This document shows positions 32,002 through 42,520 of a DNA stretch of 64,000 nt, piece by piece (positions within the stretch are counted from its first letter, which is position 1; every line of letters starts with the position of its first letter). Position numbers and translations under genes: made by a program. This stretch comes from Nosema muscidifuracis. Taxonomy: Eukaryota; Microsporidia; Nosematidae. The notes below the pieces were generated by a model. The model was not told the origin of the DNA, did not search any database, and was given only the letters and a program-made list of their open reading frames with translations. The stretch covers positions 395,696 to 459,695 of the forward strand of contig JAIOKI010000015.1 of NCBI GenBank assembly GCA_028335825.1. The letters are read 5' to 3'.

Positions 32002-33323
32002 TTAAATATATCTGAAATATCATAGAGTTTAATAATTAAATTGTATATTTAAACATAAAAAATACGGAAACATTAGAAATTGAAGTATTTATATCAAATA
32101 AAATAAAACAAAAATAATTATATATATCATATGGTGCTTTCTGAAAATTATTAAATATTTAGAGAGTATTATGAAGTAAAAATTATATTAAAAATTAAGT
32201 TAGTGGTAAAAAATACATTGGATTCAATGTGAATAAAATTGAACCCCGTGATGAAAGATAAAGTAAACAAAGGCAACTAAAAAAACATTATAAAATTAAT
32301 AAAAATTACTTACTTTTGTTTGGGGTTTCAAAGATAATGTAATAATACTTTTCTCACTTGAACACTTAAAAGTAGTCGATATATTTATGACTCATGATTT
32401 TTTAAGCTGACATTCTAAAATGCTTTATCAAGATCATCCAAAAGCTATTGAGTATAATGTCTGATTACAGAACAATATAAATAAACTTCTAGACACTGCT
32501 GTTTCCCTTATTTTTTACAATTTCAATATACATATATCTAGACAAAATCTTTTTTTCACAATATTTATTAATTAAATAAAATTTTAATATGTGGTAGAAA
32601 AGACATGATTCTAAAAATTTATCATAAATATAAATTATATTAAACAGAATTTTTTTCTAAACATTACCATCAAATATCTCTATATGTCTAGTTATACAAT
32701 CTTCATATTTTCTTCTGATTCGTAAGAAATTTTTTACATATTAAATAAATATTTAGGGATAAAATTTTTAAAAAAAATAACAAATAAAAAATAATGCAAT
32801 TTGAGAGGCATGGCACAATTTTAATTATAAATTTTTTTGAATTATATCACCAACAATATTTTGTTAATTATGTTTTTTATATGTAGACAATAATTTAAGG
32901 TCAAAAATACAATTATTTCCTGTATACTATATATATTAAGAAAATATTATATTATTTAAATTATTAATGTATTTGCATTTTTTTATTAAAGAATGGACTT
33001 TTCAACAAATTAAATTTAACATGAGAAATGTCATATTCATCTAGAATACAGTTTTAAGGTAAACCAATTAATCAAATCATTAGATTCATTTATATTAAAA
33101 AATATTATAATAGATAATAATAATTAGTTTTATCTAGATTATTAGCATTAAAACTATTTGAATATTTATTTGTTTTTATTATAGTCTAAATAATATTATC
33201 TTAATGTTTACATTTCACTTAATTATAATATTTTATCATAATTATAATGTGTTAACTAAAAATATTTAAATTAATATTTTGATCTTAAAAATATGTAAAT
33301 TTATAAATTTCAATAAACATATT
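32002..33323. other. 1.3-kb spacer with a coding relic
   Basis: Holds the plus-strand relic at 32318-32575. The remainder (32576-33323) is low-complexity AT-rich DNA. Confidence 0.4.
32318..32575 (+). pseudogene. Coding relic of unknown family
   Basis: One frame gives LTFVWGFKDNVIILFSLEHL, KVVDIFMTHDFLS, HSKMLYQDHPKAIEYNV and LQNNINKLLDTAVSLIFYNF in sequence with two internal stops, and ends naturally at a TAA. About 85 codons without a frame change. The residue mix (W, H, D, P, Q) is protein-like. No start codon remains. Family unknown. Confidence 0.5.
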
Positions 33324-33671
33324 TTATTTACATTTCTCTATCTTAGAAGCTAATTTAGACATCCTGACTGACAATCTACATACTTCTCTTGCAATAAGAT
33401 CTACTTCGTCTACTATATTTTCATAATCTTCTTTAGTACAAGTATTCTTTGCCCCTTCATTACACATATTTTGACTACAACATAGCTTGTCATTATCACA
33501 ACTAAACATCGAATCTGAATTTTTATGTTCTAATCTTTCTTTACACACATCTATACAGCATTTATCATCATATTTATCTTTACAACAATCATGAGATTTA
33601 TTTATATTACACATATCTGATTGTCTTGTAAAGATACTTGATACTAAGAGAAACATTATGAAAGAATACAT
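33324..33671 (-). CDS. Small Cys-rich secreted protein
   Basis: 115 residues: signal peptide MYSFIMFLLVSSIFTRQS, then about 13 cysteines in ~98 mature residues, arranged as CNINKSHDCC, KCCIDVC, FSCDNDKLCCSQNMC and CTKE, followed by a helical Cys-poor tail (EVDLIAREVCRLSVRMSKLA). The CC pairs and spacing suggest a compact disulfide-bonded domain. Small secreted Cys-rich proteins are typical candidate effectors or wall components in parasites, but no known family was matched. A second in-frame ATG (MFLLV) could be the start. No CCC/GGG block. Confidence 0.75.
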   Translation of the reverse strand: MYSFIMFLLVSSIFTRQSDMCNINKSHDCCKDKYDDKCCIDVCKERLEHKNSDSMFSCDNDKLCCSQNMCNEGAKNTCTKEDYENIVDEVDLIAREVCRLSVRMSKLASKIEKCK

Positions 33672-34260
33672 AAAATACTGTAATAAAATTCATTAAATAC
33701 CTTTAAAGGGGTATCTATATCAGTATAAATGAAATAGTTTGTATAAAATAAATTCTATTTAACTGTTTAATGATATAAATTTAATTTGTCAGTTTAATAT
33801 AAATAAGTGTTTAAAGCAATTAGTCATAGATTAAATTTTTATATATTTATAAAATTATCTTTGCCTGCTTCTGTAAAATCGTTTTAAGTTAATTTATTAA
33901 TTAGTTGGTTTATGACTCTTATAATTATACCTATTAAAAGATAAAATTTATAATATTCAAAAGATAGATATTTAGATACATAAAATACTATCTTCAAATT
34001 AATGTTCCTCTTTAATTATATAAATAAAGACATCATTATATTTTTGACACTTCTTCCTCTATTATTTCAATTAATAACAATGTCTAAATATACAACTTAG
34101 ATTTTTATATAACATAAATAGTAAACTTTAGATCTTGATCATATTGTTATTCTTCTATTAAAATTAATTTATTTAAAAAGAAAAATTATGAATCTTAAAT
34201 ATATCATATTTCTTATGTTTGTTTATCTACTTTAATAAATTAAAAAAAAAGAAGGGTAAA
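33672..34260. other. Spacer containing a dispersed repeat copy
   Basis: Divergent spacer between the Cys-rich protein gene and the 91-aa membrane protein gene. Most of it is copy 1 of a dispersed repeat (33830-34095). The GGG start signal of the next gene is at 34254-34256. Confidence 0.5.
33830..34095. repeat. Dispersed ~260-bp repeat, copy 1 (partner 61560-61797)
   Basis: Shared blocks in order: CATAGATTxAATTTTxATAT, TTATCTTTGCCTGCTTCTGT, AAGTTAATTTATTAATTA, TTGGTTTATGACTCTTATA, AGATAGATATTTAGATACAT, TTAATGTTCCTCTTTAATTA and ACACTTCTTxxTCTATTATT. Copy 2 lacks about 20 bp in the middle. Around 90% identical outside that gap by eye. No terminal inverted repeats and no coding content. Confidence 0.9.
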
Positions 34261-34536
34261 ATGAATTCGTTATTTAAGTATGTAGCTCTATTTCTTACAG
34301 GATTACTATTTAAACAAGTATCAGCTTTAGAAACTACTAATTTAACATTAGATAATGCTAATCTAGAGAAGAGTTTTAATATGAATTTTTATTTTTGGCT
34401 GGTTAGCTTGATAATCTTAGTTGGTTCTTTTGCTGTGATTATGTTTTTGAAATGGAAGAAATCAAAGAAAGTAACCTATCGAAACGATTATAATGTAGGA
34501 TATAGTCTTGTGAATATTCCTAAAGTGAATATATAA
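34261..34536 (+). CDS. Small type I membrane protein
   Basis: 91 residues from the ATG at 34261. An in-frame upstream extension to 34219 is rejected because GGG (34254-34256) sits directly before this ATG and the protein then starts with a clean signal peptide, MNSLFKYVALFLTGLLFKQV-SALE. A short lumenal segment (TTNLTLDNANLEKS, with one NxT) leads to a transmembrane helix FYFWLVSLIILVGSFAVIMF (about 46-65) and a basic 26-residue tail. No recognised family. The dispersed repeat upstream covers its likely promoter. Confidence 0.78.
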   Translation: MNSLFKYVALFLTGLLFKQVSALETTNLTLDNANLEKSFNMNFYFWLVSLIILVGSFAVIMFLKWKKSKKVTYRNDYNVGYSLVNIPKVNI

Positions 34537-36005
34537 TAAATCATTGATTTTTTATAAAAAAATATATTTTAAAAAGAATGGATGAAAAGAGCTAATCAAC
34601 TTTTTATATCTTAAATATTAAAATTTTTCAAAAATTTACATAAAAATACTTTAATTTTAAATATTAAAATGAATCTAATATTATATCAATAATTTCGAAT
34701 TATTTATCTACTCTATCATGAGGTGTTAATCAGTTATAATTTTAATATCATCAAATTCTGTCCAGAAATAGAGACAAATAAATGAATATCAGTAGAAGCA
34801 TTACATCTCTCGATTTTATAGCATATTCAATATTATGTATATGCTTTATATACTAGAAATATATATATAAAGGACAACGATTAAATGTATAAATAGAAAA
34901 TCTTTGCAAGTAGTTTTTTTAAGTCAAGCCTATATCAATTTTATCTATAAACGGGTTCTACAATATTTAATTTATGCCATTTTAATTAGATAAATATAAA
35001 AATATATGAATTTGACTGCTATATGAAGAAAATATTCTAAAAAATACGATTTAAATACACCCTATAATTTTACTGATCTTTCTACAGAAAATTGCTCATA
35101 CACTCAATTTAATTTTAAATATTAGAAATTCATTAACGAACAAATTATTTGATTATATTTTCATATTTATTTCAATAAAAAATTTTTAAAAAATGAATAA
35201 ATTATACGAAATCAATTTATTTTATTTTGAATTTGTAGTAACTTGATTTTTGGATTACATGGGTCAAATTTCTAGATAAACAAAATTTAAAAAAATAGCC
35301 TTAAAGTTCTAGTTCATAGAAAAATTAATTAAACACTTTTAGTTCATTGGTAATATATTCAAAATTAGTGATCTCTTTTCTTCATATAAAACAGTAAATC
35401 ATTAGTTAGAATTTATAAATTCTATTAATTTATGCTATACAGATACTATTGAGAGGAATAAAAGCAGAAACATTTTCTAGTCAAAAAACTAGAAAAAATA
35501 ATAGGATGTTTTTTTGTAAAGCTTTCTTTTTAATTACTTTTTAAAATCTAAGAGGGTCACTTCAAGCATAGATTTTTTTATAATATAAATTATGTCATGT
35601 TATTAGATGGATACATCATTAACAAAAAATAACGTTGAATAAATTTTTTTTAAAAATTTTTAGTTAAATAAAATTAATAAAAATAACAATAAGCCAGAAT
35701 CAAATATTCAAAATCTCCATTACTCCAATTACCACTAAATTTATCCCTCAAAATATCATTTTTAGAACATTATTTAAATTCTATTCTTAATATCACATTT
35801 TGTTTAATTCAACTGTTATAAATCTAAATTTTATCTCATTTATTATTTATTAATTTATTTCTTAAAAATTTAATCTATTTTAAATAATCAATTTTATATA
35901 CAAATAAATCTATTTTATGTTAAATTATTTTAGCATTTATTCGTTTTAATTTAATTCTACATGATGAGTCATTTAATATATTTTTATATATAAAGAGCCT
36001 TAAAG
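34537..36005. other. 1.5-kb AT-rich spacer with a weak relic
   Basis: At about 34700-34975 one plus-strand frame reads YHQILSRNRDK, MNISRSITSLDFIAYSILCI and VKPISILSINGFYNI between several stops, possibly another decayed gene. The rest is low-complexity AT DNA. Confidence 0.3.
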
Positions 36006-36629
36006 ATGTTTTTAATGAAATTTCTTATAGAATTTATTATTTTTTATATTAGTAATGTAGAATCAATCGAAACAATTAAGAGTTGTAGATCTGATTTGAT
36101 AACTAATATCTACATAGATATTACTAACCCTAATGTTAAAACAATTGAAATGGGTTTTTATAGATTCATTCAAAATGATAAATCGTTTATAAGAATAAGT
36201 CCAGAACATATAAAAGAAATAGAATCAATTAAATATAAGTTTAGAGAATTGAAAGAAGATATCAAAAAAGTAGGAACTCCTATCAAAGTTCATGCACAAG
36301 ATATTATTAACAATATATTTGATACATACATAAGAATTATAAATAATTCAATATTAGAGATGTCTTATGGAAATGGAAAAGGGTTGATATATTTTACTAA
36401 AGAATTTGCTATGAAATCTGTAAATAATGAAATTTGGATTATTTCTAGAAGAGAAGATATTTTAAAATCATTGACAGATGATTATTTAGAAAATAGTGAA
36501 ATATTAAAGATTAGGGAATCTAAAGTTATAGAGAACGAATTTTTTACAAAAGTCGTGGATTTGTGGTTTTATATCATAAAAGGGTATTCCAATATTATCA
36601 CAGATAATGAGCAAGTCTATATATATTAA
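36006..36629 (+). CDS. Hypothetical secreted protein
   Basis: 207 residues. Signal peptide MFLMKFLIEFIIFYISNVES, then a mature region beginning IETIKSCRSDLITNIYIDIT with one Cys and otherwise mixed helix/strand character (charged helix ESIKYKFRELKEDIKKV near 75-90). It has no membrane segment after the signal and no known domain. No CCC/GGG block at the start (TTAAAGATG); a second ATG four codons in is possible. It converges on the Rpp30 gene with only 21 bp between the stops. Confidence 0.72.
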   Translation: MFLMKFLIEFIIFYISNVESIETIKSCRSDLITNIYIDITNPNVKTIEMGFYRFIQNDKSFIRISPEHIKEIESIKYKFRELKEDIKKVGTPIKVHAQDIINNIFDTYIRIINNSILEMSYGNGKGLIYFTKEFAMKSVNNEIWIISRREDILKSLTDDYLENSEILKIRESKVIENEFFTKVVDLWFYIIKGYSNIITDNEQVYIY

Positions 36630-36650
36630 ATATCTTCATTTTTAATTTAT

Positions 36651-37346
36651 CTAAAAATTACCCGTTTTCAATTTTTTAATTAAAAAATCTTCTTTAAGAT
36701 TTCCCTCATTTACATCATTAAATATACAATCATTGCTCATAAATCTTTTAGAAGCACAATTCTCCATTAATTTTCTACTATTATTCATAATCAACTTACA
36801 TTTATCATCTCCAATATCAAATACAAGTAACATCTTTTGAATATCCAAAGGAGATTTGAGCTCAGTAGAACAAGAAGCCCCAGATCCAATGACTACATTC
36901 CTGCATTTTGTATATTTAATAAGAGATTTAACGTTATACATCCAAATAAGTCTATCTTTTTTATTATACAAAGAATCAGATATATTAATTTCATAAAAAA
37001 TATTAGGATTAATATTTTTAAACTTAATGATTTTGGTAAAATCAAATGTTACTAGATCACACATATTCTCATCAATAGGCTTATCTAAATCAGTAAGTTT
37101 TAAACATAAAATGTCGCATTTCTTGAGTAAGTGTTTGGTATTGAAGTTAGGATTATCTATAGAAATAGTAAGCTTTTTGTATATATTTTTTGTGTGTAAA
37201 GTGAATGGAAGAGTAAAATCTATAGGTTTGTTTATATCCTTTTGATTAATTTGTTTGGATAAACAAAATCCTGTATACTCACTAATTTCTAAACTTGATA
37301 TATCCTTTTTAGAATATTTGATATTTATATTCGTATCGTAATACAT
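36651..37346 (-). CDS. RPP1: RNase P/MRP protein subunit Rpp30 (Rpp1)
   Basis: 231 residues, close to the usual family length. The diagnostic C-terminal block NVVIGSGASCSTELKSPLDI (about 149-168) followed by LVFDIGDDKCKLIMNNSRKL and MENCASKRFM matches the Rpp30 pattern 'vviSSGA....LR.P.Di..l....G......a.s.n.r.li.ra..Rr'. The N-terminal half would form the TIM-barrel-like RNase P p30 fold. The protein is a core subunit of RNase P and MRP, acting in tRNA 5' maturation and rRNA processing. CCCC (GGGG at 37354-37357) precedes the ATG. It is one of two conserved housekeeping-type islands in the right-hand, secreted-protein-rich part of the window. Confidence 0.85.
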   Translation of the reverse strand: MYYDTNINIKYSKKDISSLEISEYTGFCLSKQINQKDINKPIDFTLPFTLHTKNIYKKLTISIDNPNFNTKHLLKKCDILCLKLTDLDKPIDENMCDLVTFDFTKIIKFKNINPNIFYEINISDSLYNKKDRLIWMYNVKSLIKYTKCRNVVIGSGASCSTELKSPLDIQKMLLVFDIGDDKCKLIMNNSRKLMENCASKRFMSNDCIFNDVNEGNLKEDFLIKKLKTGNF

Positions 37347-37734
37347 AATATATGGGGTAAAAAATTATCAAAAAATTAGATTTTATTCTTAACGTATACT
37401 AAAAAATAAAATGATTAATTTAAAGACAAATATTAGTTTTATAGTGCATAACACGTCATTTTAATTTAAGAATAAAATATTAATATTTAAAAATACATAT
37501 ATAAATATGTAAAAATACACATATATAAATATTTAAAAATACATATATAAATTTAATTAAACAAAAAGTGAAAGATAAATTAAATTATTATATTACTTTA
37601 TCATTTAAAAATATATCTATGGATTTAATTTAGTCAGGGTGAGTAAGAATCTCTTACAAATAAAAAAAAAATAAATATTTGAAGTAATCTTAAGCATTTT
37701 ACTTTTAACCTAAATTAACATCAAAAATATTTTA
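37347..37734. repeat. Spacer with a ~22-bp AT tandem repeat
   Basis: Three copies of AAAAATACATATATAAATAT (22-24 bp period) occupy about 37489-37553 upstream of Rpp30. The remainder is AT-rich with no gene. Confidence 0.7.
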
Positions 37735-38349
37735 TTATAAAATATATTCTAAAAAGTAATTAGACATAATGTAAAAAGCAGAAACTTTTTTGTTTTGCTC
37801 TAGAATATATTTATCCTCCGACAAATTTCTTTTTATGTTCTCAGATAGATTTAATGAATTATCTAAATAGATTTTATCAAATATTTTAATATATAAAGAT
37901 ATTTGACTCATTTCGTTATCCGGAAAAGTAACCTGGAAAGTATTACCTTCTTGAATAAAATCAGCAATAAAAAGTTTTCTGATATATTTTGTACTGTCAA
38001 AGAACTCATCATTTAATTTTTTAATATCAGTCTCAATTTCTAATAATTTTTTATTTATTTTGTTTTCTTTATCAAAAACTTCACCTATATATATTTCTGT
38101 TATTTCTCTAAGATGTTTTTTCTTAGAATGGGCGAGAATCTTTAAACTATTTAATAATTCTGTAAAAACATCTTTATCAAAATCACCTTTAAACTTTTTC
38201 ATTTCTATATATGCACTTCTAAAATTAAATTTATTCTTACCAGTAACCGTTGTATAATATTTTGTAAAGTATAAGCCAAAAGAGAAACAACTTAGAAGTA
38301 AAAAAATAAGGATTATAACTATATAAATAAAAAATCTATCTAATGACAT
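37735..38349 (-). CDS. Membrane-anchored or secreted hypothetical protein
   Basis: 204 residues. A long N-terminal hydrophobic helix, FFIYIVIILIFLLLSCFSFG (about 6-25), is more like a signal-anchor than a cleaved signal. The remainder is charged and helical, with a probable coiled coil at KENKINKKLLEIETDIKKLN (about 95-114). No known domain. No CCC/GGG block was seen at the ATG. It lies about 390 bp downstream of the Rpp30 start, on the same strand. Function unknown. Confidence 0.72.
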   Translation of the reverse strand: MSLDRFFIYIVIILIFLLLSCFSFGLYFTKYYTTVTGKNKFNFRSAYIEMKKFKGDFDKDVFTELLNSLKILAHSKKKHLREITEIYIGEVFDKENKINKKLLEIETDIKKLNDEFFDSTKYIRKLFIADFIQEGNTFQVTFPDNEMSQISLYIKIFDKIYLDNSLNLSENIKRNLSEDKYILEQNKKVSAFYIMSNYFLEYIL

Positions 38350-39695
38350 TCAGTCAATAGATTTTTTACTTTTATAAAATCAATTATTTGTACCAATAGT
38401 TTTTGTGTTATTTTCAAAACCTCCTTAAGTCTAAGATTAAGTTATTTAATTATTTAAATTATTATATATAAAATACATTAAATTTTATGATATTTAATCC
38501 CTAGTTAGTAAAAAGTAAAAAAAATAAATTTTTATCTATGAAAGATGATTCACATCTAATTATTTTTGTACAAAACCGTCGTATCTTCGAGGATATGTTC
38601 CCTTCTTGAAAATATTATAAGATCATACCTTTTTTTAATATTGTTAATTACTACTTTTATATCTTTGGGTTATCATCATTTTTATATATTTAGATAGCAT
38701 TGTGTGAAGTTTACAAATAGTCAATTTTTTGAATATAAAATTTATTTTTTATTAATAGGTGTAACTATAGAAAAAAAAACAAATTGTTTTTTTTGTAATT
38801 TAATTATCAAAAAGTGGGAGTTAACTTTAAATTCAAATTTGATACTATAAGGTAATTAGTAAATGTTTGAATATATTGAAAAAAAATAGATCTAATTTGT
38901 GTAAATATACTAATGAATATGCCAAAGGACATCTCTGACAAATTTTGATAATAATAACATTTAAACATTATAAAGCAAAAGTATGATACAAAACTAAAAT
39001 ACCTTACTTTTTATATTAGAGTATTTCGTAAATTTTATTAAAACAGATATTTTGTAAAGCCAACACATCAATATATTAAAATAAGGACAAGTTTTGAGTA
39101 GTTATAGTTCATGAAGTTGAAGATACTTTTGTAAGCAATTTATTAAATAAATTTGATTATAATTTTTAATACGTTGGAGATTTCTGCGAATTGAAAAAAA
39201 TAAATAAACTAAAAGATACTGTTTTAGATATTTAATCATATATGGGTTTAATAATGTGAATATTTTGCCTCCTATTCCTCATCTTTTCTTGGATTGCTAA
39301 TCTCTCTGCTTTCAAGAGTTTTCTTCAGAGTAATAGGTTAGAAATTTGATTTTTTATCCAGAGATATTCTACATTTAGTATTGTATTTAGTTGATATTTC
39401 ATTTAGGTTAGAAATGTATTTTTTGTCTTCAAAGCCATATATTAGAAAGAGATTATTGGTTATTAAGTCGTTTTTTCAAAATTTCAGGATTATTGAATTA
39501 AAACTAATTATGATTATTTGACAACTCTAACTTTAAAAAGCAAGGTAATGTTAAATGTTAATATAAACCACTTTTTAATAGTTTCAGATACTATTTTCGA
39601 TTATAAATATTACTGCTGTTTAATGACTTATAATCATTGACTATTTATAAACACTCCAAAATAACTTGATATCAAACAATTACAAATCATAAATT
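38350..39695. other. 1.3-kb spacer with a minus-strand relic
   Basis: Contains the relic at 39250-39474. Sequence between 38350 and 39240 is AT-rich with isolated higher-complexity patches (e.g. 38570-38610) but no convincing frame. Confidence 0.4.
39250..39474 (-). pseudogene. Coding relic of unknown family
   Basis: Minus-strand frame with a 45-codon open run (DLITNNLFLIYGFEDKKYIS, NLNEISTKYNTKCRISLDKK) followed, after a stop, by PITLKKTLESREISNPRKDE in the same frame. Charged, lysine-rich, helix-like composition close to the real genes here. No start codon remains. Family not recognised. Confidence 0.5.
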
Positions 39696-41060
39696 TTAAT
39701 TAGAATTATCTTCGTAAACAATCGCTTCAAAATAATTTGTCACTGTAGTTTTAGTAGTACACAAATGACATTTTTCTTCTAAATAGTAAAAATATTCCCC
39801 AAGCAATTCTCTTCCTATAAAGTGTCCACATGAAAGTCTAAGACAGACACTTGATTTACCCACACTGTTTTCTGATGGTTTCTTAAAGGTATAATTTTTT
39901 AAATCTACTACAGTTGTAAATTCATGTAGTTTATCTTCAATAATATTATTATTGATTAATTTTAACATTTCTTCTGACGAATCGAATTTTTCTTTCAACG
40001 ATTTTAGAACTAAATTTAAATGAAAAAACTTTTCAATATCTTGAATTTCAATTTTATTCCTGTTTTTATCAATTTTCGTCATTTTAATTAATATTTCACA
40101 ATTATAAGTCAATGAAAACAAATGTATCTGACTTAGCAAAATATCAGTATTTTTATTATCAAAATATATTGGTTTATTCATGTATTTCTTAAAATCATTG
40201 CAAAAAATATTTATAGTGTCAGTTTTTGTGCATGTGTATAAATGTAAAGATTCAAAAAAACTTTCAAGATCATCCAATGAGGTAGGAAATTTAAAGCTAA
40301 TATATATTTGTTGTAAATTATCATTTATTTTTTCTTGTCCTGAAAAAAATAAAAAAATGCTGGGCTCTTTTGAATTCATCAACTCTAAAATTTTGCTCGA
40401 ATTTTCGTAATATGGTAATTCATCATATAAATTAGGAATATTTAGTGTTTTAAGTATTCTGAAAAACATATCTGACATAAAAAGCAAATCCAATATTAAA
40501 TATTTGTCAATAAGATTTCCGGCTTTAATGACTTTTCTAACATTTAATTTAGATTTGTCATTAAAGTATTTGTATATATTGTTTAAAATTCTCTCATCGA
40601 ATTTGCTATTAAACTTAACGTAAAGCTTAAATAATAAAGTTAAACTTGGATTATCATATTTGGGATCACCAAACATTTGACCAAACTTAGATGAGAATTT
40701 TAGAATGGAATGAATCGAATTACTAAGAAGACTATTTTTATATTCAGCTTTTTTACAAAATATACATTCATTCATTTCAAAAGACATTAAATATAGAATT
40801 AATTCATTACTATCATCTGATACAATGTCGTGCATATTCTCTAAAGTTTCAAATATATAATCTGTAATCATTTCTTTTTCTTGATTTTTGTCTAATATAT
40901 CTAAAAAAAATTCCCTATTGATAAAATCATGTTTCTTATCTAAAATATCTTTAATAGTTTTAAACATTAAAGTGTCTATAAAAGATTTTTCCTTAGAAAT
41001 ATTCACATTTTCCAAATTTGATGTACCACAATAAAGTAGAGTTAAGTGAAAAAATATCAT
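39696..41060 (-). CDS. Secreted protein with a C-terminal RING-like Cys/His cluster
   Basis: 454 residues from the ATG at 41060, which follows a CCC block (GGG at 41063-41065). A TTG extension to 41075 is not supported. Signal peptide MIFFHLTLLYCGTSNL. The long middle is helical with no known domain and a CxxC at about 97-100 (ECIFCKK). Near the C-terminus VCLRLSCGHFIGRELLGEYF then EEKCHLCTTK resembles the second half of a RING finger (C-G-H ... C-x2-C), but the Cys normally following the His is absent and the first CxxC is not obvious. If secreted into the host, a degenerate E3-like domain would be notable; if not folded as RING it may only bind zinc. Ubiquitin-ligase activity is speculative. 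Confidence 0.7.
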   Translation of the reverse strand: MIFFHLTLLYCGTSNLENVNISKEKSFIDTLMFKTIKDILDKKHDFINREFFLDILDKNQEKEMITDYIFETLENMHDIVSDDSNELILYLMSFEMNECIFCKKAEYKNSLLSNSIHSILKFSSKFGQMFGDPKYDNPSLTLLFKLYVKFNSKFDERILNNIYKYFNDKSKLNVRKVIKAGNLIDKYLILDLLFMSDMFFRILKTLNIPNLYDELPYYENSSKILELMNSKEPSIFLFFSGQEKINDNLQQIYISFKFPTSLDDLESFFESLHLYTCTKTDTINIFCNDFKKYMNKPIYFDNKNTDILLSQIHLFSLTYNCEILIKMTKIDKNRNKIEIQDIEKFFHLNLVLKSLKEKFDSSEEMLKLINNNIIEDKLHEFTTVVDLKNYTFKKPSENSVGKSSVCLRLSCGHFIGRELLGEYFYYLEEKCHLCTTKTTVTNYFEAIVYEDNSN

Positions 41061-41267
41061 AAGGGAATTACACAAAAGTTTTATTTATATTAAAAAGATA
41101 AATTAAAAATTATATATTTTAATCTAAATTATTAATCACATAAAATATTATACACTCATAGTTACTCAGTTAAAATTTCAAACATATCATAAATTTTAAT
41201 TAATTTATCAGATCAACTATTATATTGTTATTTTATTCAAATTCAGCTATATTTTAAACTTATTAAT

Positions 41268-41327
41268 TTATATATTTTATTAAAATTTTTATGTTTTGTT
41301 TTTAAAAATTTTTAATAAAATATATAA
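41268..41327. repeat. Near-perfect palindrome, 25-bp arms
   Basis: TTATATATTTTATTAAAATT (41268 onwards) is mirrored by AATTTTTAATAAAATATATAA ending at 41327, with a ~10-base loop (ATGTTTTGTT). It could extrude as a cruciform or form an RNA hairpin. It lies about 200 bp upstream of the RING-like gene's start. Confidence 0.8.
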
Positions 41328-42345
41328 ATAATTTTGATATTTAGGTAGGTAAGAAAATATTAAATTCTACTAAAATATGAATCAATTTGAATTTTATTAC
41401 GTATCAAAAATTTCAATTTGTAATTTTTAATTTATAAAAAATAAATTCCAATTTTAAAATTTTTGACTTAAATTAAATTTTTATATTTCAAATTTTTTTA
41501 TATTTAGAAGATTAAAAGTCATCATTTGATTATTTTATTATATAGACATATTTGATAACTGTTATGATAAAATACTCAATTATTACTATTTTATTGAACT
41601 AGTTGTTTGTAATCAACTAACTTTAAAAATCTTGTTAAAATATTTATATATTTAATAGATAGTTTATAGTGAAATTCAATCTTTTGATATTTAAATTAAT
41701 ATTTATTTTTGGTTATGAAATTATATGTGATAAATTGTATTTTATGTTAGATCGATTTTTAAATGATATATGTCTATCATTAGACAAAGAAGTAGATACG
41801 TAGCCTTATTTATGTAATGTAACAAAAAATAATTATATATCTAATTGAATGTTCTTCTTAACAATACAAATATTATTCAAAGTAATTAGATGTTCATTAT
41901 TAAAGCACTACAACATAAAATATTAATTTTACAACAATTTAATAGTTTCTACTTCATTTGATTAATGAATATCTTTAAGATTTTTATCCAAACTCAAAAA
42001 TACAATTATTTTTATTATATATATTATTGAATGAAAACTTATTAGTTAAACTTAAAGAATACTTGTTTGAAGATAAGCCTTTTTAATTATAATTAGTCTT
42101 TGATATAGAAATTTATGAATCATTATTGATGTGTTTTTGTCAGAAACAAAAATTTGACCTGTCTGTAAAATTCAAAGATTTAAGAAAACTTAATAACTTA
42201 TCAGACATATAAATATAAATTTAGAACTGATGATTACTTTAGTACATTTGAAATTGATGTAGATAAATAATTATCTATTATTATTTATAGATAATTTATG
42301 AGATAAAGACAACTTCTTATGTCTAAGAAAGTTCATTTAAATAAA

Positions 42346-42520
42346 CATATTTTAAGTGCATCTTTGTCTTTGATTGATATTCTAGAAGAAAATTTAGCCA
42401 CATTATTATATTGAAATCTTCTTTCTCTACTAAAAACAGCCTGCATTAATATATTTGCTTTCTGTATTCCATCATAAAAATTATCACATCCCTCATATAA
42501 TTCCGAAATCGACTATATTT
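42346..42520 (-). pseudogene. Short coding relic
   Basis: A 56-codon open run on the minus strand reading ELYEGCDNFYDGIQKANILM, QAVFSRERRFQYNNVAKFSS and ending SIKDKDALKICLFK. Composition is strongly protein-like and the stretch is less AT-rich than its surroundings. No start codon. It could be a relic of a gene or of an element; family unknown. Confidence 0.45.
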
